Shown here: in pieces, positions 1-9,400 of the stretch | Layout: each line of letters begins with the position of its first letter | Numbering within the stretch: position 1 is the stretch's first letter | Origin: Oscillatoria sp. CS-180 | GTDB lineage: Bacteria; Cyanobacteriota; Cyanobacteriia; Phormidesmidales; Phormidesmidaceae | DNA length: 64,000 nucleotides | NCBI RefSeq assembly: GCF_028330965.1 | Contig: NZ_JAQMUB010000080.1 | Location: forward strand, 1-64,000 | Direction: 5' to 3' | The notes under the pieces: model-generated | Databases searched by the model: none | What the model was told of the DNA's origin: nothing | What the model saw: the letters and a program-made list of their open reading frames with translations, nothing else | Position numbers and translations under genes: made by a program

Positions 1-62
1 CGCGCCCCGTGCCAGTCAAGATGTTCTTGGAGCGTCTTTCTCAATTCGCTATAGTCAGTCAT
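1..62 (-). mobile_element. 5' end of a probable IS4-type transposase gene (partial, runs off window)
   Basis: Reading the minus strand from an ATG at 62 to the window edge gives about 20 residues, MTDYSELRKTLQEHLDWHGA. The pattern LQ(E/D)HLxWxxAR close to the N-terminus resembles the start of IS4-family transposases common in cyanobacteria. Only this fragment is visible, so it could be another protein. An inverted repeat, GGGGTTTC at 63-70 and GAAACCCC at 94-101, lies just upstream of the start and may belong to the element end. Confidence is limited by length. Confidence 0.45.
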
Positions 63-258
63 GGGGTTTCTCAAGAGTTGTGGTAATTCTGATGAAACCC
101 CACCCTTACCTTCTTTTCAAGCTTTTTGTCCTGTACTGAGCTTCTGGATTTATTACTAATAACTGAATTAGGAAAAAAACCAAAAAATTATGATTCCCTA
201 AAAGTTTGATAGCGTTAGTGAAGCGATCGCTTCATTAAAAATAAGCTCTAAAACCATC

Positions 259-414
259 ATGACTGATATGCGAAATACTCGAATGCTGCTAGATGCACAA
301 GCTCAGAGAATTAACGCTATAAATGGTGGAAATACAACAGGTTCAACTGCTGTCCTTGGTAGCGTGAAGACAGTAGCGTCTGTCTTTAAAGCGGTCTCAA
401 AGGAGATGGTTTAA
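259..414 (+). CDS. Small hypothetical ORF, 51 codons
   Basis: An ATG at 259 opens 51 codons ending in TAA at 412-414. The product has a Gly/Thr/Ser-rich middle (INGGNTTGSTAVLG) and an amphipathic C-terminal end (VKTVASVFKAVSKEMV). I do not recognise it and see no strong ribosome-binding site. It lies between the transposase fragment and repeat copy A, so it may be a remnant of mobile DNA. It could equally be a chance ORF. Confidence 0.2.
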   Translation: MTDMRNTRMLLDAQAQRINAINGGNTTGSTAVLGSVKTVASVFKAVSKEMV

Positions 415-565
415 TTATTGATGCGATGTATAGCCTTCAATCACCTCACTGACCGACACCTATAACCTCTTCCTAGACGCGCCAAACGGCAATCAACCAC
501 AACCGTGGAATGATTACCCATAGGCTGCGATCGGTGTCACGCTCTAGACTAAGCCAATTGAAAAT

Positions 566-665
566 ACAGCCGTCACCAGTTCCATTAGGCCCCGACAATG
601 AGTCATCGGCAATGCGCTAAGCATCAGATGCTGTTTGGTGCAGAGTGTAAGTGGCTAAAGCTACA
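566..665 (+). repeat. Dispersed intergenic repeat, copy A
   Basis: The segment starting AGCCGTCACCAGTTCCATTA matches copies near 48764 and 63861. Shared blocks are CAGTTCC.TTAGG, GAG.CAT, GGC.ATGCGCT.AGCA and GGCTAAAGCT. This copy needs one single-base gap against copy B. It ends directly against the stop codon of the glycosyltransferase gene. No open frame is conserved between copies. Confidence 0.6.
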
Positions 666-1526
666 TTAAGACTGCTTTGTGGAATGGGCCTTCTTACCCA
701 ACAGCTTTTGCTGTATTAGTAGCCATACAAACGGTATGTCTTTCACCAAATATCGTTTCCACAAACGTTTAGGCTCAGATACTAAACGATAAAGCCATTC
801 CAACCCTAACTCACTGATAAATTTGGGTGCTCTTATCTTATTTCCGGCCTCAAAATCAACAGCCGCACCAACACCCATAAAAATATCAATATTAGGCAGC
901 TGATTCTGATACTTTGCAATCCATTTTTCTTGCTTTGGTGAACCCACTCCAACGACCAAGACGTTGGCAGAGGAACGACGTATCATCTCAATAATTTTCC
1001 GACACTCAGCTTCGCTTTTCTCAAATCCAAAAGTTGGAGAGTGTGCTTCAACAATAATGTCACGGCCAATTCGTCGATTAATGTTGAACTGTGCTCTTTG
1101 AGGAATTCCTTCGGCACCACCCAGCAGAAAAATTTTGATGTCTCTATTGTCGCGATGGTGCTCACAAAAATTCGGGAACAAATCAGACCCAGAGATTTTA
1201 GCCTTGATAGGAGTACCTAAAAATCTTGATGCATAGACCAGAATCTGACTGTCACAGACTCGATAATCAGCTGTTTTGTAAGCTTCTACAAATTCAGGGT
1301 CGACCCGCAAGTTCATCAAGTGATCAACATTAGGGGTAAACACAACTCCTTTCTGCAATCGAGATAGGAAGTCTTCAAAGGAGACGTTATCAATACCAAC
1401 GTCTAGAATATTCACCCTTTCTGATAGAGAGACTCGCTCAGATTCCTGAAGTTGCCTCGCTTTAGAAGTCAGAACGGCTTCACGAAAGGCTTTATATTTG
1501 GAAGATACGTTAACCGGCTGTACCAC
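666..1526 (-). CDS. WecG/TagA/CpsF-family glycosyltransferase
   Basis: Members of this family (UDP-N-acetylmannosaminuronate or N-acetylmannosamine transferases) add a sugar to a lipid-linked precursor of exopolysaccharide or wall polymer at the inner membrane face. Visible family motifs are FTPNVDHLMNL, the DSQILVYASRFLG segment, SGSDLFPNFCEHH, FLLGGAEG, VVGVGSPKQEKW and IFMGVGAAVDFEAG. The C-terminal stretch LGLEWLYRLVSEPKRLWKRY is typical. There is no ATG in frame before the domain. A GTG at 1526 is chosen; a TTG at 1556 would add ten residues. The family core begins about 35 residues inside. It stands alone, with no visible polysaccharide cluster. Confidence 0.85.
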   Translation of the reverse strand: MVQPVNVSSKYKAFREAVLTSKARQLQESERVSLSERVNILDVGIDNVSFEDFLSRLQKGVVFTPNVDHLMNLRVDPEFVEAYKTADYRVCDSQILVYASRFLGTPIKAKISGSDLFPNFCEHHRDNRDIKIFLLGGAEGIPQRAQFNINRRIGRDIIVEAHSPTFGFEKSEAECRKIIEMIRRSSANVLVVGVGSPKQEKWIAKYQNQLPNIDIFMGVGAAVDFEAGNKIRAPKFISELGLEWLYRLVSEPKRLWKRYLVKDIPFVWLLIQQKLLGKKAHSTKQS

Positions 1527-2458
1527 TAGAGTGCCCCATCGTACGAAAACACACAACCTGATTTAGTCTCAGGTAGAAAAGTCAATGCAATAAATTGATT
1601 TCGAAATTTAAGAGAGCATTAAGGAAACGGATGTAGAGACATATTGAACAAAAACCCTTTTTGTTTCTCTACTGAATTCGATGTTCAGATCGTCACAACA
1701 GTATCAATCCGACATCATTATCAGTTAGACAGTATCAGTTTGACAGTTTGCGAAAAATCTAACATCACCCTATTGGATGTATTTAGATGTACGTAAGCTA
1801 TGAAGTATTAGTTTCCTTGGTTACATACAAATTCATAAATTATGCGAGGTTTTCCTAAAGTTATTTGAAGATCGCTAAGTGAAAACACTGAAAAAAGCTG
1901 AAAATTTTATGCTTTAAAGACAATATTGATCTGGTTTGTTTCCCTCTATACATTACATCTTTCATTCGGATTTTTATATGAAGTTGTTCCAAATCTCCGT
2001 GAAATGAAGCATTCTATCTACATTTAACCCGCATATTCTCTTTGCGAAACAGGGAATAACACAGAATTTCCCTTTGCAGAATCTTCACGAACACTCTTTT
2101 TTACAGTGAATATACGGGCTTTGATAGTCGAAGCATCAACACTCTGAAATCCAGTATTAAGAGCATTCTCTTTTTTGATGAGTGCTCCTTCATCTGTTCT
2201 TGAAATTTGCTTTATATGAAACACTTATAAGCTTCGTAAGCGCAGCTAAAAAGTTCCCCTAAGCAATAAAAAATAATAGTGCTAGAACAGTCAGATTGAG
2301 AAGTTAATAGAACAGATTGTGTTGACACAAGTGGAAGTTGTTTTCCTTTATGAACTTTAGATTTAATGGATGACAGTTCCAGAATTGGTTCTTGAGGGCA
2401 TCCCCCTGATAGGGTATAGAGGTTGAATAACCCTGAAACTTCGGCTTGAAGACCTCGT
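1527..2458. other. Gene-poor AT-rich spacer with one nested hairpin
   Basis: About 0.9 kb with no supported gene. The only notable structure is a nested inverted repeat at 1633-1672: outer arms GTAGAGA/TCTCTAC and inner arms AACAAAAA/TTTTTGTT around a CCC loop. It lies upstream of the glycosyltransferase gene. A 66-codon minus ORF (2024-2224) has no recognisable features and is not called. Confidence 0.5.
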
Positions 2459-3061
2459 ATGCCTTTGATATTTGACGCGGCGCTACCCTCAGCCTTTGGA
2501 CTTACATTCCTGTTATTTATAGGTCTTGGCTTCTTTATACGAGCATCGGTTAAAGATCGAACCGAGACAGCAACGTATTCCGCTGTGCTAAATGACGTGA
2601 TGTTGATGGAGGACCTACAGAAATACTTCTCAGAAAGGGCCTATCGTGTGACCTCTATTGATGCAGAGTCAGGTCAAATTTCGCTAGCTGGCAAAGTGGG
2701 TGCCAGTATCGTCCTGGCAATCTTTTTAGGAAGCCTAGCGGCAATTGGTTTGTTTTGTCTGGGACTTGTGTTAGCGATCGCATTCCCGCGTCTCGGCTAT
2801 GCCCCCTATGGGTTGCTCATCTTATCGCCTATAGCGGTATGGTTCTACTGGCGAGGTGCAACAAGAGTTGAGCAGGTCACCTTTCAGATTTTGTCACCGG
2901 AGTCGTCGTTGTCTACCCAAGACAAGGCCATTGACAGTAACATCACTCGCCTGCTTGTCTCTGCTCACCGTGACGAACTGGCTGTCATGGAATCCAAACT
3001 GCCTTTAAAGCGAGACGAGGCGGATTCATCAATCCGCCTCTTCCATAAATTGCGTCCTTAA
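2459..3061 (+). CDS. Cofactor assembly of complex C subunit B-type protein (CCB factor)
   Basis: This 200-residue membrane protein resembles the cyanobacterial proteins annotated as cofactor assembly of complex C subunit B. That pathway attaches heme ci to cytochrome b6 of the b6f complex on the stromal side of the thylakoid. Seen in the sequence: an N-terminal membrane segment (12-28) followed by FFIRASVKDRTE, which is characteristic of the family; a soluble stretch with YFSERAYRVTSID; two further membrane segments at about 82-108 and 113-130; and a charged C-terminal tail. The length is normal. It is convergent with the DUF3155 gene. A perfect hairpin overlaps its last codons (see 3017-3040). 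Confidence 0.7.
   Translation: MPLIFDAALPSAFGLTFLLFIGLGFFIRASVKDRTETATYSAVLNDVMLMEDLQKYFSERAYRVTSIDAESGQISLAGKVGASIVLAIFLGSLAAIGLFCLGLVLAIAFPRLGYAPYGLLILSPIAVWFYWRGATRVEQVTFQILSPESSLSTQDKAIDSNITRLLVSAHRDELAVMESKLPLKRDEADSSIRLFHKLRP
3017..3040 (+). terminator. Perfect 10-bp hairpin inside the 3' end of the CCB gene
   Basis: GAGGCGGATT (3017-3026) and AATCCGCCTC (3031-3040) pair perfectly around the loop CATC, ending 19 bases before the stop codon. Only a weak T-run follows on the plus strand (TTCCATAAATT). It could be an mRNA 3'-end stabiliser or a poor intrinsic terminator located inside the coding region. Stability is clear; function is inferred. Confidence 0.4.
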
Positions 3062-3133
3062 CCCTTGCCGTTTAAAAGCAGAAATTTCTGGACCTTCTGA
3101 ATAGACACCGTTTTAGCCACTAACGCTAAAACA

Positions 3134-3448
3134 TCATCTTGATAGGCTAACGACTTCCTCTTCGTCTTCGTTAAGAAGTGCTCTTAAGCTGGGGAACAAA
3201 AAGTGGTTCTCTTCGACATACTGGGCACCAAAAAGTCCTTTCTCAGCCCAAAAATATCGATCCGTTGTATGCTCGTTGCGCTTGACGAGTAACAGTGCGG
3301 GGGGTGCGATGTTCTCGTTGTGAATGAAGTTACGAGCTGCAGTCACTGGCTTATCGGTGCCGCTCTCGATACTATACTGAGGTACACACTCCAGGATACG
3401 CCGACCCTCTAAACGACGGCGGCTTTTACGCTTGCGTCTTCTTGCCAA
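3134..3448 (-). CDS. DUF3155 family protein (cyanobacterial conserved)
   Basis: This basic 104-residue protein matches my memory of the DUF3155 family found across cyanobacteria, whose function is unknown. The N-terminus is almost all Arg and Lys (ARRRKRKSRRR), suggesting nucleic-acid or ribosome contact. Family-like blocks are KPVTAARNFI, PPALLLVKRNEHTTDR, FFxAEKGLFGAQYVEENHF-type sequence and SLRALL. The start codon is TTG, chosen because an AGGAGGT Shine-Dalgarno sequence sits seven bases upstream. It faces the CCB gene tail-to-tail. Confidence 0.8.
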   Translation of the reverse strand: MARRRKRKSRRRLEGRRILECVPQYSIESGTDKPVTAARNFIHNENIAPPALLLVKRNEHTTDRYFWAEKGLFGAQYVEENHFLFPSLRALLNEDEEEVVSLSR

Positions 3449-3455
3449 CCTGCCT

Positions 3456-3462
3456 ACCTCCT
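3456..3462 (-). promoter_or_regulatory. Strong Shine-Dalgarno site fixing a TTG start
   Basis: On the minus strand AGGAGGT is followed by a seven-base spacer and TTG GCA AGA AGA. A full anti-SD match is rare among genes in this window. It therefore supports TTG at 3448 as the start of the DUF3155 gene. Confidence 0.7.
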
Positions 3463-3698
3463 ACTCTCTGATATACGAAACGGTAAGGGTGTGTAGTTTG
3501 TGTTACAAAACCCCTAACCCTGCAAAGTATATCCGGTAAAAACTAAAATTTCAACTTATCTGAATGTTCTTCGAGGCAGTATTGTGGCTAAATGGTTATT
3601 TTTTGTTGCATGATTGTAAGGACTTTCTAGTGAGTCCTTTAAGCAGCTAAAGAGGGTTATAGCTTTTCTTCTTCTGAAAGAATTATTAATGCATTCTA

Positions 3699-5087
3699 AT
3701 GATGTTAATGCCTGCAAGCGCTGAGTTTGCCGCTCTTTGTCGGTCTCAAATATCCTTTATGGCCGAGGTGGTTGGTGCTGATTCAACAGCCGTTTATCTG
3801 GCAGAAAGTTGGTCAACTCAGGCGCTGCCAAAACTCGTTCCCATTGCGATTTATCCCTCCGCTTCTCCGTCAACCCCTGAGTGGTCATCGAGTGAGAAGG
3901 CGCTGCCTGAGGTATCCGCTGTGAAAACAGAGCCTCTTTCGGTGCCTTCTGGAATGCCGTCTTTTGAGGCACAAGACGCTTTCTTAGATCTTGATTCTGC
4001 TCTGTCGGATCATCGCAGAGTTAATAAGGCAGAGAAAGCAACGCCGCAGCGTATTGCTATCCCCATGATGCATGAGGGTGGGGTTTTCGGGGTTGTCGTG
4101 GGGTGGAAAGCCGATCGCCCTTGGCGGGCACAGGAGCGCGATCGCTTCGAAGAATGTGCGCGTTCTCTCACGCTGGCTTGTGTCCTAGATCAGCGTGGAC
4201 AATGGCTGAAGGCCCAAATGTCTTCCCTTGACCATGTGCAAACCCAACAGTCGGACCGTTTTCATGAACTGCTCCATCAGTTGAGGAGTCCACTAACGGC
4301 CTTGAAAACGTTTGGAAAACTGTTACTGAAGCGACTCCCTCAGGAGGACAACAATCAGTCACTCGTCCATAACATGCTGCGCGAGAGCGATCGCATGCAG
4401 GAACTGTTGGGTTACTTTGACGATACGCTACAGGCGGCAGACGAAACGCGGGAAGAAACATCAAGCCCACTCCCACTTCTAGCCCCTGCCGACGAAGCCT
4501 CAGAAACGGTTGATGCTCAAGTCGCTACCGACAAAGCAGACTCACTTTCTCATTTTGGCGGCATCTTGAACATTCAGTCCTATGCCGTCGCTGATGTAAT
4601 TTCTCCGCTCATAGAGCTAACTCAAACACTGGCTGAAGCTGATGATATGACGCTACACGTTGTGCCTCCTGAACAGGAGATTTATGTGCAAGTGGATGCC
4701 AAGGCTTTGACTGAAATTTTGAATAACTTTTTGGATAACACTCTCAAGTATTCCTCTGCAAAGACCCGAATGTGGATTCAATGGGGGTTGTCTCAACCGG
4801 ATAAGCCAGGGCTGTCTGGCATTTTAGTTGGGGATACGGGGCCAGGTATTCCGGAGGCGGACCAAGCCCATATTTTTGAGCGTCATTACCGAGGCATTCA
4901 AGCTGCTGGCGATTTGGAAGGCAGTGGATTAGGATTGGCGATCGCCTTTGATTTGATTCGTGAAATGCAGGGATATGTCGAACTCTACAGTCCCCTCTCA
5001 ACCCTGCCTTGGCCACTGCCTCAACCCATTCAGGATGTTCCCGATATGGCAGGTACTGCTTTTGTGACTTGGCTTCCTAAAGATTAG
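3699..5087 (+). CDS. Soluble GAF-type sensor histidine kinase
   Basis: This 462-residue cytoplasmic kinase autophosphorylates on His and should signal to an unlinked response regulator. Residues 1-165 form a GAF-like input domain (VVGADSTAVYLAES; IAIPMMHEGGVFGVVVGWK), split by a Pro/Ser-rich insert at about 50-110. HisKA follows with H193 in FHELLHQLRSPLTALK. The ATPase domain has N343/N347 in LNNFLDNTLKYS, DTGPGI at 379-384 and GSGLGLAIA at 408-416. All catalytic motifs are intact. No membrane segment is visible. Met codons at positions 1, 2 and 4 make the exact start uncertain. The stop lies two bases from the stop of the convergent phosphoesterase gene. Confidence 0.85.
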   Translation: MMLMPASAEFAALCRSQISFMAEVVGADSTAVYLAESWSTQALPKLVPIAIYPSASPSTPEWSSSEKALPEVSAVKTEPLSVPSGMPSFEAQDAFLDLDSALSDHRRVNKAEKATPQRIAIPMMHEGGVFGVVVGWKADRPWRAQERDRFEECARSLTLACVLDQRGQWLKAQMSSLDHVQTQQSDRFHELLHQLRSPLTALKTFGKLLLKRLPQEDNNQSLVHNMLRESDRMQELLGYFDDTLQAADETREETSSPLPLLAPADEASETVDAQVATDKADSLSHFGGILNIQSYAVADVISPLIELTQTLAEADDMTLHVVPPEQEIYVQVDAKALTEILNNFLDNTLKYSSAKTRMWIQWGLSQPDKPGLSGILVGDTGPGIPEADQAHIFERHYRGIQAAGDLEGSGLGLAIAFDLIREMQGYVELYSPLSTLPWPLPQPIQDVPDMAGTAFVTWLPKD

Positions 5088-5089
5088 CC

Positions 5090-6217
5090 CTAAACATTCA
5101 TCGCACCAGCAGCAGATAAGCGAAGCGTCGATTGATTATCAATAGGCCGATAGTTTCCCTGAATGTCTAAAGCTCCGAAGGCTCTCAAACGCTGATTGAT
5201 TTCTGAAGGGAAATGGTCGTAGTTGAAATTGGCATCTCCGTCAGCAATGTTGGCCCAGAAATCCTTCAACTCAGGAGCATAGAATTGAGCTTTTTCAAGC
5301 GGCAACTCGAAGGGTGGACTGGACAGTAGTTTGACCATAAAAGGAATCGAGCGATCACGCATCCACTGGAGAGACGTTGCCTGCAAATGAGGCCAGTCGG
5401 GCACGGATTCTACACGAAAACTTTCTATCTGTAGCTGCATGTGACCTGACACTTCAGGGGTGACGGTAACAATGCGGTAAGGGTGAGGATAACTGACGAG
5501 CGAACCCGTCGTAATTTCCCATAGGTCACCTTCTTGAGCAATGTCTTGAACATGAAGATGCCCTGTCAAAATGAGGCTGATGTTTCCGGTTTTCAATACG
5601 TCAATTAGAGCCTGACGGTTCTTGACAATGTAGCGTTGTCCTAGTGGATGATGCGTTTGCCCTGGCAGGTGTTCCAGCACATTGTGGTGAATCATCACCA
5701 TTGCCCATTCTCCTGAAAGCTGTTTCAATCGCTCAGACAGCCAAGCGAGCTGCTCTTCGTCAACGTATCCGCCAAAAAATTGCTGTCCTTCCGCGTCAAA
5801 AGCAATCGAATTGAGGCCGATTAAATGAATTCCAGGCAGAAGGACTTGGTGGTAATAGGGTACCGAGTGTTGAAAGCCAAAATCGCTGTAGAGTTGAGGG
5901 AACTCGGCCATGCTTAGAGTGCGATCGCAGCCATCACGACAAATGACATCATGGTTACCCGGCACGGTATGGACCGGAAACGGCAATTGCCTTAGGCGGT
6001 TAACTAGCCATTCGTGATTCTCACGCTCACCATGCTGGGTCAGATCGCCTGGTAAAAGCAAAAAATCGAGGGATTGAGTTTCGAGCGATTGGAAGATTTG
6101 TTGTAATGCTGGAATACTCACTTCGACTAAATGAAATCGTTTTGGGTTGTCCCAAATTGTGTGGGGCAAAGCAATGTGAGGATCACTAACAACCGCAAAC
6201 CGAAAAGGACGCGCCAT
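5090..6217 (-). CDS. Calcineurin-like metallophosphoesterase (CpdA/3',5'-cNMP phosphodiesterase type)
   Basis: The binuclear-metal phosphoesterase motifs occur in order: D12-x-H14 (VVSDPHIALPH), LPGDLTQHGE, VPGNHDV, MIHHNV and LTGHLH. This matches the class III cyclic-nucleotide phosphodiesterase layout, but the substrate cannot be read from sequence. It is cytoplasmic, with no signal peptide. The C-terminal 110 residues after the metallophosphoesterase core are unassigned. The length (375) is about 100 longer than E. coli CpdA. It starts at an ATG. The histidine kinase gene converges on it, and recJ is divergent about 250 bases away. Confidence 0.85.
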   Translation of the reverse strand: MARPFRFAVVSDPHIALPHTIWDNPKRFHLVEVSIPALQQIFQSLETQSLDFLLLPGDLTQHGERENHEWLVNRLRQLPFPVHTVPGNHDVICRDGCDRTLSMAEFPQLYSDFGFQHSVPYYHQVLLPGIHLIGLNSIAFDAEGQQFFGGYVDEEQLAWLSERLKQLSGEWAMVMIHHNVLEHLPGQTHHPLGQRYIVKNRQALIDVLKTGNISLILTGHLHVQDIAQEGDLWEITTGSLVSYPHPYRIVTVTPEVSGHMQLQIESFRVESVPDWPHLQATSLQWMRDRSIPFMVKLLSSPPFELPLEKAQFYAPELKDFWANIADGDANFNYDHFPSEINQRLRAFGALDIQGNYRPIDNQSTLRLSAAGAMNV

Positions 6218-6464
6218 GAGCTTGTAACGATAGATGAATGAATAAAGATATCTGTGTCAATACATAACGATATCTGCATCCAGATTAGCCCACCGTGAGT
6301 GTTTGCAGGGGCAGCTAATCTCTGAAAGAAGCGATATAGTAGTGCAAGCGATCTAAAATGACAGGAATGTGGTAAGGCCGTTGGTTAATAACGCGGCAAA
6401 TGACAACCCGCTGGTGCAGCGATCGGTTTTAGAAACTCATTCGGAGTCTGAAGCCCAGTTTTCT

Positions 6465-9400
6465 ATGCCTGACCAACGCTGGTTTGTCCATCCTGTATTC
6501 AAAGGAGAAGCGCAGTGGCTATCGCAGCAGATTAGCTTGTCGCCCTTGCTGGCTCAAGTACTGATCAATCGTGGTATTGAAGCGCCCGAAGCTGCCGCAG
6601 AATTCATCAATCCTGAGTCATTATTGCTGCCGTCACCCCTAGATGAGTTTCCAGACTTAGAGCAAAGCATTGAAATCTTGTTACAGGCGATCGAGCTTCA
6701 GGAAAAGATTGCTATCTGTGGCGACTATGATGCTGACGGGATGACCAGTACAGCGCTTCTGATTCGGGCATTACGTCTTCTAGGGGCTGATGTCGATTAT
6801 GCCATTCCTAGCCGTATGCAGGAGGGCTACGGCATCAATAATCGCATCGTCGAGGAATTTTACACCGATGGATTCAGCGTTATTTTAACGGTCGACAATG
6901 GGATTGCGGCTGTTGACCCGATCGCCTATGCCCGCGAATTGGGAATGACCGTCATCGTCACGGACCATCACGATGTGCCGCCCCAAATCCCGCCAGCACA
7001 CGCCATCTTGAACCCCAAATTAATTACGGAGGAGTCTCCCTATCGCGGTGTTGCTGGGGTTGGTGTAGCCTACATTCTAGCGGTATGTCTAGCCCAAGCG
7101 ATGGGACGTATCCAAGATTTGACAGCGCCTCTACTAGAGCTGTTCACCCTAGGAACCATTGCAGATCTCGCTCCTCTCACAGGGGTCAATCGGCGGTGGG
7201 TCAGACGGGGGTTAGGACTGCTGCCGAAATCGCGCTTGATTGGGGTGCAGGCTCTGATTCAAGTGGCAGGACTAGGCGATGAGAACGAAACGCTGAAACC
7301 TGAGGATATTGGTTTTCGTTTGGGACCCCGCATCAATGCGATTGGACGCATTGGTGATCCGCAAGTGGTCATTGAAATGTTGACTACTGAAGACGTTGAT
7401 GTCGCCCTTCAGCGAGCGTTGGAGTGTGAACAGGCTAATCAGAAACGTCGGGAGATGTGCGACCGTATTGAAGCTGAGGCGATCGCCTGGATTGAAGCCC
7501 AGATAGAAGAAGGGGCTATTGATTGGGTGCGCGATCGCGTTCTACTGGTGCTACAGCCTGATTGGCACCATGGCGTTATTGGCATTGTGGCTTCTCGTTT
7601 AGTTGAGCGCTATGGCGTTCCTGTATTCATCTGTACCTATGAAGATGCGGATCGAAAAGAAGTGCGGGGTTCGGCACGAGGCATTCCAGAATTTGACGTG
7701 TTTGAAGCGCTGCAAAGCTGCCATGACTTGATGGCTAAGTTCGGCGGTCATCAAGCCGCAGGTGGATTTTCCTTTCCAACTAAGTATTTGCGTCAGGTGA
7801 AGTCCCGTCTAGTGAACTTTGCCAATCGGACATTGGAGGTTGGCCATCTAAAACCCTTAGTTACTGTGGATGTTAGAACCTCTCTCCGTCAGCTGACCCG
7901 CGAGCTGTATGAACAAATTGATGCGCTGCATCCATGTGGCATTGGCAATCCTGCTCCTATCTTTTGGACGCCTAATGTTCGCGTGGTCGAGCAGCGGGCC
8001 ATTGGCAAAACGAAAGCGCACTTGAAGCTAAAAGTGGCTGAGGACGAGGGGGATGCAGTTGAGGCGATCGCGTGGCGCTGGGGTCGTTATTGTCCTCTTC
8101 CGGGTCGCCTTGACATTGCTTATAAGCTCAAGCTCAACGAGTGGCAAGGCAACACGTCGATTCAGCTAGAGCTGGTGGGTGTCCGTCCGCCCACGTCTAG
8201 TTCGCTACCCCCGTCGGTTACCAAATCTGCAAAACCGGCCCGCAGTTCGGCAGCGCCTACCCTGACACTACCCTTACCCGATAGCGCGACTACTGTAGCA
8301 GAGCCGCGATCGCCTCAACCGTCACCAACGATTAGTGATGGAGTATCTAGAAGTCCGTCTCAACACCCATCTCCACCAGCATCCTTCACTCCAGTACCTT
8401 CTACTCAAGTTCCTCCTATTTCAGCACCTTCTGCTCAGGTGCCCTCTAATCAAGTAGCGTTCAGCCCATCTCAGGAACCTGACGCGATTACCATCGATCA
8501 GCCTGAAACGGTGACCTCTGTCGATCAGGCCAATTTTTTCTATGGCCATCGTCGATATCTTGTTCGCACTTTCAAAAAAGGCACCTCACGGGAACTGCAA
8601 ATTCACAATCCAGAAAAGCAGATTTTTGTTGTGCTGCTGCCCGAAAAGCAAGGCTATCTTTGTATTCCTGGAGAGGCTCCGCGACCTGTCGATATTGGCG
8701 AGGCTCACTATTTTAATCTCATTAGGGCCGGGCTGGATGCTCTAGAAATTCGTCAGAAAACTCATTTGCTTCTAGAAAAAGACGAACTTTTGGCAGAAAA
8801 GGATGAGCATATTCAGACCCTAACGCAGCAGGTGGAATTCCTGAAAGCTAAAGTTGGAGCATTTTCGTCAACCCAAAAACAGGAATTCAAGACGCTACAA
8901 GCTGAAGTCAAAGCTCAGGAATCTGCAATTCAAAATCAAGAAGCCCACATTGCCACTCTGCAACAACAGATGGGGCGACCAGCACCAAAGTTAGATCCTA
9001 AGGAAATCAAGCGGACAGTCCGCCTAGCCGTAGGCGACAAGATTTGGTACTTCCTACAGCCTGAAAGCCAGAAGGATCTGTATGCGGCCCATAAACACGT
9101 TGCCTTGAATGCGACAGACAATGCTGATTTGCAATCTGCTGACTACACGAAAGCGGGTCTGCGACTAGGGTCAGTGGTGAAGCGAGAAGTTATTCAGCCT
9201 TGGTTTGAAGATCTAGCGGCTTTTCTGGCTGACAATGGCAGCTTCAAATTAGGCGACGTTCTGTTTGGGCCGGGCCAGAACTATACGGCCAGTATGGCAG
9301 CGCCTTTGCTGGCTGATCAGTGGACATCGGTACGATCGCAGTCACTTGCTCAAAAAATCTACCCCGGTGACGACCACGTATACTTCATTGCAACAGCAAA

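Noticed and set aside
2024-2224. 66-codon minus-strand ORF
   Set aside because: No recognisable motif, no ribosome-binding site, lies in an AT-rich spacer; kept as spacer.
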